Below are positions 26,401 to 34,102 of a stretch of DNA of 42,036 nucleotides, one piece after another. Source of the stretch: Dyella_B sp966430775 (GTDB lineage Bacteria > Pseudomonadota > Gammaproteobacteria > Xanthomonadales > Rhodanobacteraceae); contig CBJMMB010000015.1 of the NCBI GenBank assembly GCA_966430775.1, forward strand, positions 1-42,036, read 5' to 3'. The notes under the pieces were generated by a model, which made no database searches, was not told the origin of the DNA, and worked only from the letters and a program-made list of their open reading frames with translations. The translations under genes and the position numbers were made by a program. How positions within the stretch are numbered: position 1 is the stretch's first letter; every line of letters begins with the position of its first letter.

Positions 26401-29052
26401 GCCTTGCGCAGTAATGGCGAGGTCGGTGCCGGCGTAGATCTGGCCGGCGTTGCTCACGCTGCCCGCGCTCAGGGTGACCGCCTGGTTGCTGCCGAGGAAG
26501 CCGTTGGCGTCGTTGCTCAGTGCGTTGGCGATGGTGAGATCGAGAGTGCCGTCGAGGGCCTTGATCTGGCCGCTGCCATTGGCCAGGGTGCCTGCGGCAA
26601 GGGATGCGCGATGGGCTTGCAGCAGGCCACCCGCGTTGGTCACCGTGCCGCCGAGCGCAACCTGCAGCGTGTTGGCGATCAGCATGCCGCCCGTATTGGT
26701 GAAATCGGTGCCGCGCAGCGTGGCGTCGCCCGCGACGCTCACCGTGCCGCCGGTATTGTCGGTGGTCATGCTTTCGAGGTCGAGGCTGCCGTTGCCGATC
26801 AGCTGACCGTGCGCGTTGGTCAGCGAATCGGCGACCACCGTGAGCGTGCCGGCGCCGGCATGCTGGATCGTGGCGCTGGTGTTGTCGATGGCGGTTGCAC
26901 GGATCGCCACGTTGGCCGCGTTGCTGGCCATTGTGCCGCCGGTGTTATCGAACAGGCCGCCGATGGCGAAGGTCGTGTCGCCGCTGCCGGTTTGCAGTAA
27001 TTGGCCACTGCGGTTGCTAAGGTTGCCCGCTTGCACGCTGAGCTGGCCGGCCTGCAGGCGCGCTTGGGCGTTATTGAAAGCTTGCGCGGCCTGGAGGGCC
27101 AGCCGGCCGTTCGTGGCCAGATCGCCGCCGGCATGATTGATATCGCCCTGGCGTGCGGTGAGGGTGATATCGCCGCCGGCGCGCGTGGTCGCGCCGTGTA
27201 GGTCCACGGCACTGCCGGCGAAGCTCAAGGCACCGGCGGCGACGTTTTTGCCCGTGGCGGCGAGGGTGCCTTGCGTGTTCACCGTCAGCTGTGCGCTGCC
27301 GATGAGGTTGCCGTCGGTCTGCAGACCGGCCGCCAAGATGCCGCTGCTGTCGAGGCTGCCGGCGACGATGGCCAGCTGGCCTTGGGCGGCCAGCGTGCCG
27401 GTATTGCTGATGGCCTCGCTGGCGGTCAGGTCGGCATCGCCGCCGGCGTACAGAGTGCCTTCGGTGTTGCTGATGGCGCCGACGCGAAGTGCGGTGTTGG
27501 CGGCACTGATCCAGCTGCCGTGCGTGTTGTCCAGCAGGCCGGTGAGCTGCGCCGTCATCGGACCCTGGGTTTGCACGCTGCCGTAGGCGTTACGCCACGC
27601 GGCCGCCTGCGCATCGAGTTGGCCGGCCTGCAGCTGGCCGCCGCCGTTGTCCACATCGCCCGCGCTGCGCACAGCAAGCACGCCGGAGGTAGTCAGCGTC
27701 GCGCTGCGGTGATCGATGCCGCCGGACGTGCTGGTGAATGACACCGCGCCGCCGGCCTGCGTTTGCGCGTTAGAGAGGTCCAACGTGCTGCCTTGCAGGG
27801 CGATGCCGCCGGCGGCCAGGTTGCGGCCGTGGGCGGCCAGCGTGCCGAGGGTGACGATATTCAACGCACCGTTGCCCTGCAGGCTGCCGTCGCCCGCCAC
27901 GCCGGCGCCGAGCGTGCCTTGTGAGGCGAGCTGCTGCGCACGCAGCGTGGCGTGGTTCGCCGCGGCCATGACACCGTCATTGCGCAGCACGCCACCCGCG
28001 GTGATGGCGAGATCACCCGCACTGTAAACCGTGCCGGTGTTGGTGATATCGGCGCCGGTTTGCAGCGCCATCGCGCCAGCGGACTGCACCGTGCCGCTGT
28101 TGCTTAACCCTGCACCGTTGATCGTGAGATGTCCCGCTGACGACGTGACGCCAGTCATCTGCAACTGCCCGGCGGCGTTGATCGTGAAATCGCCGCTCTG
28201 CGTCGCCAGCTCGCCGGCGTTGCGCACGCCGATGCCCGCCTCGGTGCCGACCAGATGGATTTTGGAGGCGTACATGCCGCCCAGCGCGGCGACGTCCACG
28301 CTGACCGCTGGCGCATCGCCGTCACCCGCGACGGCCTGCGTGGCAAGGTTGGCATAGTCAACCTGGTTCGCGCCGGTGACGACGTTGAGGTGGTTTGCCC
28401 ACACCTTGCCGTTGACGGCAAGGTTGCGCGAAATCAGGTCAAGGCGATCGATGTTGGACGCGTTGAGCCCATCGCCGTCGATACGGATCGCACCCTGCGT
28501 CACATGAAACGCATTCAAGGAACCATCGCCACCGAACACCGGCACGCCCGTGGTCAGCGTGGCGCGCGGGGTATTGATGAAGCCGCCGCCCGATACGCTA
28601 ATGCCGTTGGGATTGGCGACGATCACATCCGCCGCGTTGCCGGCCACTTCCGTGTAGCCGCGCAGGTAGGTCGGGTTGGTCGAGGTGACTTCGTTGACGA
28701 TCAATTTGGCCGACTGTCCGGCCTGATAATGCGGATTGCCGGTGATGTAGCCGCCGAGCTGGGTCTGTGACACGCCCGCGGCGTTGTTCAAGATCAGGCC
28801 TTGCTTGTCGACGTTGAACTGCTGGTATTGGTTATGCGACACGCCCGCCGCCGACGGCGCGACGATATCCACCACCGGCACGCCATTGGCGGCGGTATCG
28901 GTGCCAGGACGATGCGCACCCGCGTTGGGATCGGGCGTGACCTGCGCGCGGGTCAGCAGCGGCGTGGCGAGCAAGGCGGACAACACCGCCGTGCTCAACG
29001 CGCGGCGCGGCAAGGTGGAAGCGAAGATCGATGCGTGACGACGGATAACCAT
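20407..29052 (-). CDS. CdiA/FhaB-like filamentous exoprotein (TpsA) with lipase-like tail
   Basis: 2,881 residues. The signal peptide is about 1-36 (cut after LLTRA). The two-partner secretion domain follows (about 55-300) with the NPNGI motif at 147-151. Long beta-helical FHA repeats (NTGGTL-type) reach about residue 1260. A non-repeat part (about 1265-1720) includes ETDPRFASYGGFLDSDYLLG and DQITSLTGRRYLSG, which resembles the middle of CdiA. Then come FHA-2 repeats (AGNDLT, AGNNL) to about 2400. The pretoxin region (about 2560-2680) has TDEAYRTMF but no VENN motif. The last 150 residues contain GHSRG (Ser2740), NHIADPVG (Asp2812) and SHNCYG (His2850), an order that fits an alpha/beta hydrolase triad. 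It should be exported by the TpsB just upstream and displayed on the cell surface. ATG 29052 has AGGA upstream. An earlier open stretch to 30108 is inside tpsB. Confidence 0.93.
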   Translation of the reverse strand: MVIRRHASIFASTLPRRALSTAVLSALLATPLLTRAQVTPDPNAGAHRPGTDTAANGVPVVDIVAPSAAGVSHNQYQQFNVDKQGLILNNAAGVSQTQLGGYITGNPHYQAGQSAKLIVNEVTSTNPTYLRGYTEVAGNAADVIVANPNGISVSGGGFINTPRATLTTGVPVFGGDGSLNAFHVTQGAIRIDGDGLNASNIDRLDLISRNLAVNGKVWANHLNVVTGANQVDYANLATQAVAGDGDAPAVSVDVAALGGMYASKIHLVGTEAGIGVRNAGELATQSGDFTINAAGQLQMTGVTSSAGHLTINGAGLSNSGTVQSAGAMALQTGADITNTGTVYSAGDLAITAGGVLRNDGVMAAANHATLRAQQLASQGTLGAGVAGDGSLQGNGALNIVTLGTLAAHGRNLAAGGIALQGSTLDLSNAQTQAGGAVSFTSTSGGIDHRSATLTTSGVLAVRSAGDVDNGGGQLQAGQLDAQAAAWRNAYGSVQTQGPMTAQLTGLLDNTHGSWISAANTALRVGAISNTEGTLYAGGDADLTASEAISNTGTLAAQGQLAIVAGSLDSSGILAAGLQTDGNLIGSAQLTVNTQGTLAATGKNVAAGALSFAGSAVDLHGATTRAGGDITLTARQGDINHAGGDLATNGRLALQAAQAFNNAQARLQAGQLSVQAGNLSNRSGQLLQTGSGDTTFAIGGLFDNTGGTMASNAANVAIRATAIDNTSATIQHAGAGTLTVVADSLTNAHGQLIGNGSLDLESMTTDNTGGTVSVAGDATLRGTDFTNTGGMLIANTLQVALGGTVTNAGGLLQAHRASLAAGTLANGSGQIKALDGTLDLTIANALSNDANGFLGSNQAVTLSAGSVSNAGQIYAGTDLAITAQGDASNSGALQAQGSATIHVGDTLANDGGRLEAGSGQDGATLTLNASAISSQQGRIANAGQGDTAITANSVDNTGGTLGGQGDVMLNAAQLVNRGGTAVAGGNLALQSGYLDNTGGTLYSAQNLAWNNISATLDNTGGSIGAGGSLALVLGAVHNDSGDMAANGDVTASFNAFDGIGRLRAGNNLALTLAGDYTNLAGNTLFANNDFRFTLGGAFVNASGAILQSVGALTVNAARVDNQAGARINSASTTLNAAAQTNEGRIEGDTVTLNAGDVTNTGTVIGNAITVNANNLTNGIDLGAVTDNTPYQTALIAAVNQLNLYITGNVLNRDAMLYTLGDLTIAADASGARSQSVTNRSGDIEAGGNLFVAAQQITNERRVLNTETYTLTAAEQAANSTTNTTIFDWTTDAEATAFCNAYAQTIGANGHPVRCGPLGYYGDAAYDTLTQTVLSITRLTSASAESRLLAGGDITFHGSVLNSNSTVAAGNNLLINGQDGSAGGGNVSGDTVQNVAFVPTALLQNSLVRSVDGDYEGARWYSNREDGLPPMVFARHITSATVAAGGVPFLTLDAGPSLRASMSAGRAVDISAQDIQNTAVDADGHPVVGVNLGPNGHGQTLHGGVGGGAGNVGSPANPGNVGPVPGAQMIGTPERPFPVQLPGGGLYTIKPGSGSPYLVETDPRFASYGGFLDSDYLLGRLGLGGDLTLKRLGDAFYETQLVMDQITSLTGRRYLSGEDDALEQYKALMDAGAQEAQSFNLTVGVALTPDQVASLTQDMVWLVSEQVNGESVLVPVVYLSQKTAESVASGAVIQGTTVNLNASRQLTSTGTIQASQDASIKAGNLLNAGNLSAGGSLSVQAAQDLLNAGTIQGGNVALVAGNDLVSGVNAGGIHLGDVKLDSLNVPNLNLPATGSITAVGDLTAQAGHNLTLDHATLSAGNHLGLAAANDLTATASTLNAGGSAQLIAGNNLGLNASAGQRSGEQTDHSATATIHTDVTMLKAGGNVVLAAGNDLTSQAARLQAGNQLALSAGHDITLNAVTDTQSQGTSWRNGSTQYSQYAYDEHLRGAVIDGANGVALSAGHDVTTVAANVTSANGGIAIAAGNDIHLHAGQESHTWQQDSTSKTSGFLSTTTKTTHDATQDSLAIGTLLSGSAVTVAAGRDITTQAAQIVATDDVVMAAGNNLELGTATSTHSEQHDRTTKTSGLFTSGLNLMIGSSKESQSYSETDTTPQGSVIGSLNGGVTLTAGNLVHITGSDVLSQTGTTIVGKDVTIDAAVGTQDTTQTYKQQQAGLTLGLGGGLAGVAQSIYGRAQASNHAGDDRVKALYAAQAAYTGYEAYNAYQDAAGAAASEGTGVSQGISLRIGIGASSASSSTATHDETAYGSRINSQGNVTIAATGGDLNLIASQVNGQNVALAAANNLNVLSQQESHTLESSNKNASGGVGIQIGSNGFGFYAEGSVGKGSAHGNGTTHAISSVNANDTLTLVSGNDTVIKGAQLTGNTVVANIGNNLLIQSEQDTDDFASKQQQIGGSMVIGAGGGGSFNYSQSKSSSHYAGVTDVSGIGAGSGGFDIAVGGNTHLIGGVIASSANPSKNSLITGTLTYEDIRNESSGKASSNSFGSDSSVLSGSKYAIGKTVVGNLMGGGGDNENHSSITHSAIANGTVLITDGQAQQVLTGKTAAEAIAGISRDASLDNQALARPDLGKLQANAEYEQALNGFVYQVGTHFTDEAYRTMFIKAADVYEVVKDSEGNLVPGRKITEEEKLRLQKGSDGKVYIADNGIFNDSDAAEKYASQHSTSNGPQYYIAFPKAGNGLSELLIAGYQRILENDFWGLTNASEENRWMMLYYGQEGLHLDGHSRGSMTIGNAMESIAKMSGAEGTLSNTTVSFFGPAYNAAKADRILGLLQDRSAIVDAGQRREMILTLQNHIADPVGRFIGLNPATGGTIPEGATTFGQMIRAFLGKPDTSHNCYGKPSSPACGNFWLDYTNKMPVSTPVNKE

Positions 29053-29090
29053 GGTCCTGTCCTTGGCGGAGTAGCGATGTTGCAAACAAG

Positions 29091-30824
29091 TCAGTACGAA
29101 TAAACAAGCTGAAAACCGGTGGCCGGGCGCGCGTTGGGCAACACGTTGCCGCCATGCATCGCCTTGCCGGCGAACACGTCCCAACTGAGTTGTCGCCAGG
29201 TGCCACGCAGGCCGAAGAAACCGCCAGCCAAGGTGGTGTTGCCGGGAAGGTAGGCGGTGGAAGGACCGCTCACGCGACCGGCGTCGATGCCGGCATACCA
29301 CGCGAGCGGCCAGTGTCCGATCGGCGCGCTGATGGTGTTGCGCCAGTACCAGCCGCGCTCGGCGGCCAGCGTCTGATCGCCATTGAAGCCGCGCACGGTA
29401 TAGCGGCCACCCACGGCCGTGAACTCGGAGCCGTACAAAGGCTGATTGGCGTACTGGCCGTGGAACTCGCTCGTCCACTGCGCGGGCCGCCCACCAAGCT
29501 TGAATGGAACGTTGAGTGACGCGTCCAGGATCGAAAGACGGTATTTGAACGTGGGGTCCTGGCGCGTGCGGCCGGCCGGATCGCGCTGCCCGCCGAACCA
29601 CGGCACGCCGAAGCGTTCGGCCAGACGCAGATCCAGTTGCGCATCGCCGAGATAGCGGCGGTGCACGATCGCCGCCTCGACCGTGCTGACGTTGCGGCGC
29701 TGCGAATCCAGTTCCACATCTTCGATAAAGCTGTGCGCCCAGCGCTTGCCCACGTGCAATTCGGCGCTGGTCTTGCTGTGCTGGTTGCGATGAAGCAAAC
29801 GTTGTGCGGAAAGATCGAAGGCGCGCGACGTGCCGCTGCTGTCGAAAGTCTGCGCCGACCCTTCCACCGTCTGGTGATAGCGATAGCCATAGACGCTGGC
29901 GGTGAACAACCAGTTGCCGCGCGGAATGGAATAGTTGGCATTGAAGCCTTGCGTGCCGTGACCCCCGCCATTGAACACGTCGTGCGTCACGCCCATCGAC
30001 AGGATGTCGTTGGCGTTGAGCGGATTGTCGATGCCAAGGTTGAGGCCGGCCTGGTACAGGCCGGTAGCATTGGCGCCGGTATCGTCGAGCGTCGCCACCA
30101 CGCGCCACGGTTTTGCGCGTTTGACCGTAATCGCCAGATCGGATTGCCCCGGCGCCTGGGCCGGTTCGATATCGATGTTGACGTCCTGCGACGGCACACG
30201 CTTCATCTGCTCCAGGGCCTGCTCGATGTCGCGCAGGTTAAGCAGATCGCCCGCGCGCATCGGCAAAGCCCAGCGCCAATCGCCCGCCGGCGTGCTGTCG
30301 CGCATGCGTACGTCGTGAATCACGCCCGGCACCAGCACGAGGGTGAGTACGCCGTGGGAAAGATCCTGCTCGGGCAAGCCAACACGCGTGGTGACGTAGC
30401 CGCGATCCAGAATCAGATCGCCTGCGCGACGCACGATCAAGCTGATGCCTTCATGTCCCACGCAGCGACCGGCGTACTGATCGAGATAACGTTGCACGAA
30501 ACTGAACGCATCGCTGCGCTCGCCTTGCAAACGAATCCGCTCAAGCTTGAAACACGGTGTTTCGACCGGCAACTCGGTGTTATGGAAAGCAGCCTCCGCC
30601 TGCTGCTTCAGACGTACGTCCGGCGCTTGCGTGCGCGCTTCGCGCTCTTGCGCCTGCTGCTGGGTACGTTGCCGTTGTTGTTGCTCATCCAGCAGCGAGA
30701 GGCGTTCCTGTGCTGCCGCAACCGACGACATCGTGGCCATGCCGGCGAACGCCAGGCCATGCCATCGAGGTCGACGACGCAACCCATGCCGATCTTCCTT
30801 GAAGTTGAAACACTGCATATCCAT
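29091..30824 (-). CDS. TpsB/CdiB outer-membrane transporter (ShlB/FhaC family)
   Basis: 577 residues from ATG 30824. It has a signal peptide (cut near VAAA-QERL, about residue 38), a Gln/Arg-rich helical linker (about 40-75) as the plug helix region, POTRA 1 (about 88-167, with Cys91 and Cys121 placed for a disulfide), POTRA 2 (about 168-245), and a 16-stranded beta-barrel. VRGF at 477-480 is the conserved tip of loop L6. The chain ends in Tyr, normal for barrel proteins. It exports its partner TpsA, encoded 38 bases downstream. The start is uncertain: ATG 30818 is also possible and neither has a strong ribosome-binding site. Confidence 0.92.
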   Translation of the reverse strand: MDMQCFNFKEDRHGLRRRPRWHGLAFAGMATMSSVAAAQERLSLLDEQQQRQRTQQQAQEREARTQAPDVRLKQQAEAAFHNTELPVETPCFKLERIRLQGERSDAFSFVQRYLDQYAGRCVGHEGISLIVRRAGDLILDRGYVTTRVGLPEQDLSHGVLTLVLVPGVIHDVRMRDSTPAGDWRWALPMRAGDLLNLRDIEQALEQMKRVPSQDVNIDIEPAQAPGQSDLAITVKRAKPWRVVATLDDTGANATGLYQAGLNLGIDNPLNANDILSMGVTHDVFNGGGHGTQGFNANYSIPRGNWLFTASVYGYRYHQTVEGSAQTFDSSGTSRAFDLSAQRLLHRNQHSKTSAELHVGKRWAHSFIEDVELDSQRRNVSTVEAAIVHRRYLGDAQLDLRLAERFGVPWFGGQRDPAGRTRQDPTFKYRLSILDASLNVPFKLGGRPAQWTSEFHGQYANQPLYGSEFTAVGGRYTVRGFNGDQTLAAERGWYWRNTISAPIGHWPLAWYAGIDAGRVSGPSTAYLPGNTTLAGGFFGLRGTWRQLSWDVFAGKAMHGGNVLPNARPATGFQLVYSY

Positions 30825-31090
30825 ACGCTCGCGCACGTCACTTACAAAACACGATAGCGGAAACTTTTCCCACGCTCCGCAGGAAACGCGCGTTGCTGAC
30901 ACAAAATCAGACTAGGCTTACGTGCTTGTATCGTGTGACCCTGCATAAGCGCAGAAACCGATGTCTTCCTGACCCAATGCCGTAAGCGGTTGCTTCCGTA
31001 CACAGGCAACGGTATGTGGGCGTATATCGATGTAGGCGATCCACCCGGGCAGCATTCAGGCCTTGCCACGCTTCGCGCTAGACTTGCCGC

Positions 31091-32461
31091 ATGCCGCTGC
31101 CCGCGCCCCTGCTCGAAACCCTTCGCGCCACCTTTGCCGCCCACGCTTTGTCGGTAGGCGAAGCGAAGCGGCTCGCCTATGCCTACGACAATTCACGCCG
31201 CAACGCCTTGCCGGATGCGGTGGTGTTTCCCACCGAGCATGCGCAGATAGAAACACTCGTTCGCGCGTGCAGGGAACATCGCGTGCCGATCGTCGCGCGA
31301 GGGCGTGGCACCAACACCACCGGGGCCACCGTGCCGGTAAACGGCGGCATCGTGGTGAGCTTCGAGCGGATGAATCGCATCCTGCGCATCGATCCGGACA
31401 ATCGTCTTGCCGTCGTCGAGCCCGGTGTGCTCAACGGCGATCTGCAGAACGCGCTGAAACCGCATGGTTTCTTCTGGCCGCCCGATCCTACCTCGTCGCC
31501 CTGGTGCAGCATTGGCGGCAATCTCGCCTGTAATTCAGCCGGTCCACGCACGGTGAAATACGGCAGCCCGCGCGAAAATACGCTTGGTTTGCGCGCCGTC
31601 GCCGGCACGGGTGACAGTTTTCGCTGCGGCACCTATACCAGCAAAGGCGCGACGGGCTACGACCTCACGCGTTTGCTGATCGGCTCGGAAGGCACGCTTG
31701 CGCTGATCACCGAAGCCACGCTCAAGCTCACGCCAAAACCTTCCGGCTTGTGCACGCTGCGCGCGACATATCGCGATGTAAGCAGTGCTGCGCATGCGGT
31801 CGCGCGCATCATGGCGCAGCCGGTAACGCCGTGCGCGCTGGAATTCATCGACGATGTCGCGCTGAAGCTCGCGCGCGATCATGGCGGCGACGACGTACCG
31901 CTGGCGGGTGCGATGCTGATGATCGAAGTGGATGGCGAGCCCGACACCTTGCTTTCTGCCGTCGACGCCGTTTCACGTGCCGCGCGTGGAGAAGGGTTGG
32001 ACGATCTGCGTATCGCCCAGACCGCCGAGGAAACCCAGGCCTTGTGGTCGGCGCGCAAGGCGTTGTCGCCGGCGCAACGCACCATCTCGCCGAACAAGAT
32101 CAACGAAGACGTGGTCGTTCCGGTCAGCCGCCTGCCCGAGCTGGTCAACGGCATCCGCGAACTTTCGCGCAAGCATGACGTGTTGATCGTCACCTTCGGC
32201 CACGCCGGCAACGGCAATCTGCATGTGAACCTGTTGCCGCGTGACGATGCCGAACGTCAGCGCGCACACGCCTGCCTTGCCGACATGTTCGCCTTGGTGA
32301 TCGCACTGCAAGGCACGCTTTCCGGCGAGCATGGCATTGGCCTGGTCAAGCGCGAATTCATGCCGCTGGCCCTGGAACCCGCCGCCCTCGACCTGATGCG
32401 CAACGTGAAAGCCGCCTTCGATCCGGACGGCATCATGAATCCGGGCAAATTGCTGCCGTGA
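31091..32461 (+). CDS. GlcD-type FAD-binding oxidase (2-hydroxyacid dehydrogenase family)
   Basis: 456 residues. The N-terminal half is a PCMH/VAO-type FAD domain (about 38-217) with ARGRGTNTTGATVP, PDPTSSPWCSIGGNLACNSAG and LIGSEGTLALITEATLKL. The C-terminal half has the family ending GEHGIGLVKREF and PDGIMNPGKLLP. Relatives oxidise glycolate, D-lactate or other D-2-hydroxyacids; the substrate cannot be told here. No FeS subunit gene (glcF-like) is adjacent. The stop overlaps the start of the next gene as GTGA. The gap back to tpsB (30825-31090) is divergent and must hold both promoters, but I see no clear hexamers. Confidence 0.88.
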   Translation: MPLPAPLLETLRATFAAHALSVGEAKRLAYAYDNSRRNALPDAVVFPTEHAQIETLVRACREHRVPIVARGRGTNTTGATVPVNGGIVVSFERMNRILRIDPDNRLAVVEPGVLNGDLQNALKPHGFFWPPDPTSSPWCSIGGNLACNSAGPRTVKYGSPRENTLGLRAVAGTGDSFRCGTYTSKGATGYDLTRLLIGSEGTLALITEATLKLTPKPSGLCTLRATYRDVSSAAHAVARIMAQPVTPCALEFIDDVALKLARDHGGDDVPLAGAMLMIEVDGEPDTLLSAVDAVSRAARGEGLDDLRIAQTAEETQALWSARKALSPAQRTISPNKINEDVVVPVSRLPELVNGIRELSRKHDVLIVTFGHAGNGNLHVNLLPRDDAERQRAHACLADMFALVIALQGTLSGEHGIGLVKREFMPLALEPAALDLMRNVKAAFDPDGIMNPGKLLP

Positions 32462-33054
32462 CGAAAAGAAACGCACTTCAGGCGCTGCTTGCCGATATCC
32501 GTGCATGTCGTCTGTGCGAAGCGCAGTTACAGGACGGAACGCGTCCCGTGCTGCAAGCGAGCACCTCCTCGCGCCTGCTGATCGTCAGCCAGGCGCCTGG
32601 GCGCAAGGTTCATGCGACTGGCATTCCGTTCAATGACGTCAGCGGCGACCGGTTGCGCGACTGGCTCGGTGTGGACCGCGATACGTTCTACGACGCGCAG
32701 CGCATCGCGATCGTGCCGATGGGTTTCTGCTTTCCCGGCAGCGGCCGTGGTGGCGATCTGCCGCCACGTCCTGAGTGTGCGCCGACCTGGCATCCACGAC
32801 TGCTGCCGTTGTTGAAGCAGGTGCGGTTGACGCTGGCGATCGGGCAATACGCGCAGGCCGGGCTGTTGGGCGAGACGCGCGGTGCCTCGCTTACCGAGAC
32901 CATGCTGGCGTGGCGCGAGCATTTGGCGCGCAGCGTATTGCCGTTGCCGCACCCCAGCCCGCGCAATCGCTTGTGGCTGAAGCGCAATCCGTGGTTCGAG
33001 GCGGAATTGATTCCCGTATTGCGCAGAGAAGTGTCCCGCGCGTTGCACACGTAG
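32458..33054 (+). CDS. Uracil-DNA glycosylase family protein, FeS type
   Basis: 198 residues, GTG start coupled to the previous gene. Cys17, Cys20, Cys91 and Cys107 give the spacing C-x2-C-x70-C-x15-C, nearly the same as the 4Fe-4S ligands of family 4 uracil-DNA glycosylases. Motif 1 reads VSQAPGRKVHATGIPF (44-58); family 4 usually has GEAPG, so the active-site acidic residue is replaced by Gln. Motif 2 is HPSPRN (165-170). It should remove uracil or a related damaged base from DNA, or have diverged in specificity. Confidence 0.85.
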   Translation: MTKRNALQALLADIRACRLCEAQLQDGTRPVLQASTSSRLLIVSQAPGRKVHATGIPFNDVSGDRLRDWLGVDRDTFYDAQRIAIVPMGFCFPGSGRGGDLPPRPECAPTWHPRLLPLLKQVRLTLAIGQYAQAGLLGETRGASLTETMLAWREHLARSVLPLPHPSPRNRLWLKRNPWFEAELIPVLRREVSRALHT

Positions 33055-33128
33055 GTTGGGTTAGCGCAGCGTAACCCAACGTCTTCGAAGCGCCATCGTT
33101 GGGTTACGCTGCGCTAACCCAACCTACG
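33050..33128. repeat. REP doublet (REPIN-like) inverted repeat
   Basis: Two 32-base arms (33050-33081 and 33097-33128) are perfect reverse complements around a 15-base loop. Each arm is itself palindromic: GTTGGGTTA, 8 bases, TAACCCAAC. This is the structure of paired REP elements mobilised by RAYT transposases. It begins inside the last codons of the glycosylase gene and fills the gap to the converging lysE gene, where it may also act as a terminator for both. Confidence 0.9.
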
Positions 33129-33144
33129 ATGCCATCTCGGTCAT

Positions 33145-33774
33145 TCACACCGCGCGTCGCGAGAAGATCAGGTGCAAGCCGAACAGCATGAATACCGCAC
33201 CGGCACAACCGTCGATCCAGCGGCTCATGCGCAGATAGCCGCGGCGCATGACCGGCAACGCAAAGCATCCGGCTACGAACGAAAACCACAGGAAGGTTTC
33301 GGCCACCACCAGCGCCCACAGTCCCCAGCGCGCAGCCGATGACACGCCCGTGCCCACGAAGGCGGAAAAGATGCTGCCGAAATAGATCACCACTTTCGGA
33401 TTGGCCAGATTGGTGAATAAGCCATTGCGCAGCGAACGCCACGCGCCGGCAAACACCTGCACGGGTTCCGCCGCTTGCGGTTGCGCGGGTTTGGCCAACG
33501 CGCCGCGCAGCATCTTCAGGCCCATCCAGCACAGGTAAAGGCCGCCACAAACGGCAATCAACCGCTCCAGCCACAGCAGCCGATGCAGCAACAGTTGCAA
33601 TCCCAGCAGCGCCAGTGCCGCCCACATCGCCACGCCGAGCGTGATACCGGCCACGCCCGCCATCGCCTCATGCCGCGAGCGGCTGACCGCCGTCTGCGAA
33701 ACGAAGAAGAAATCCGGTCCCGGGCTCATCAGGGCGATGATCTGGACGATCGCAATAGTGATGAACAGGCTCAT
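33145..33774 (-). CDS. LysE/RhtB family amino-acid exporter
   Basis: 209 residues with five to six membrane segments. PGPDF at 18-22 and NPKVVIYFGSIF are the family marks. The family exports amino acids such as homoserine, threonine or lysine; the substrate is not predictable. ATG 33774 has GGAG 7 bases upstream. An in-frame extension to 34368 runs through the repeat element in the next gap and is not coding. Confidence 0.9.
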   Translation of the reverse strand: MSLFITIAIVQIIALMSPGPDFFFVSQTAVSRSRHEAMAGVAGITLGVAMWAALALLGLQLLLHRLLWLERLIAVCGGLYLCWMGLKMLRGALAKPAQPQAAEPVQVFAGAWRSLRNGLFTNLANPKVVIYFGSIFSAFVGTGVSSAARWGLWALVVAETFLWFSFVAGCFALPVMRRGYLRMSRWIDGCAGAVFMLFGLHLIFSRRAV

Positions 33775-33919
33775 GGGGTCGCTCCGGCAAACTCGGCGCA
33801 GTGTAGCGGCAGCACGGCGGCGCCACAGCTGCGGCGGCGAACCTTGCCCGCCGGGCTGGGCTTCCTCTACGCTGCCGGAGCATCGGGCGCAGTGCGCCTG
33901 GACGTAAAAACAAAGCCTC

Positions 33920-34037
33920 CCGTCATCCGGCGAAGGCCGGAATCCAGTCCAAATACGCTGTGCGAAGCACGCCAGGCAAGATTCGGTGCGCTTCGCGCGC
34001 GTACCAGACTGGATTCCGGCCTTCGCCGGAATGACGG
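33920..34037. repeat. MITE-like element with 30-base inverted ends
   Basis: The left end 33920-33949 and right end 34007-34037 are reverse complements over 30 of 31 bases (one T missing on the left), around 57 bases of unique sequence. The arm contains CCGGCGAAGGCCGG, itself a palindrome, and begins near CGTCATtCCGG. Elements with this end are frequent in many proteobacteria. It lies between the divergent lysE and nucleoside transporter genes, so the promoter of the latter must lie inside or after it. Confidence 0.85.
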
Positions 34038-34102
34038 TAAGGTACCGACGAGCATTACCGATGATGCGGGGCACCCGCACATTACGGGGGAAAACGACAC
34101 TC

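Noticed and set aside
20407..29052. CRISPR-like or tandem DNA repeats in the large gene
   Set aside because: The repetition is at protein level (FHA beta-helix repeats) and too diverged in DNA for a CRISPR array; no cas genes are near.
18813..30902. Prophage or insertion sequence carrying the secretion locus
   Set aside because: No integrase, transposase, tRNA or flanking direct repeat is visible in the window; acquisition is suggested only by composition.
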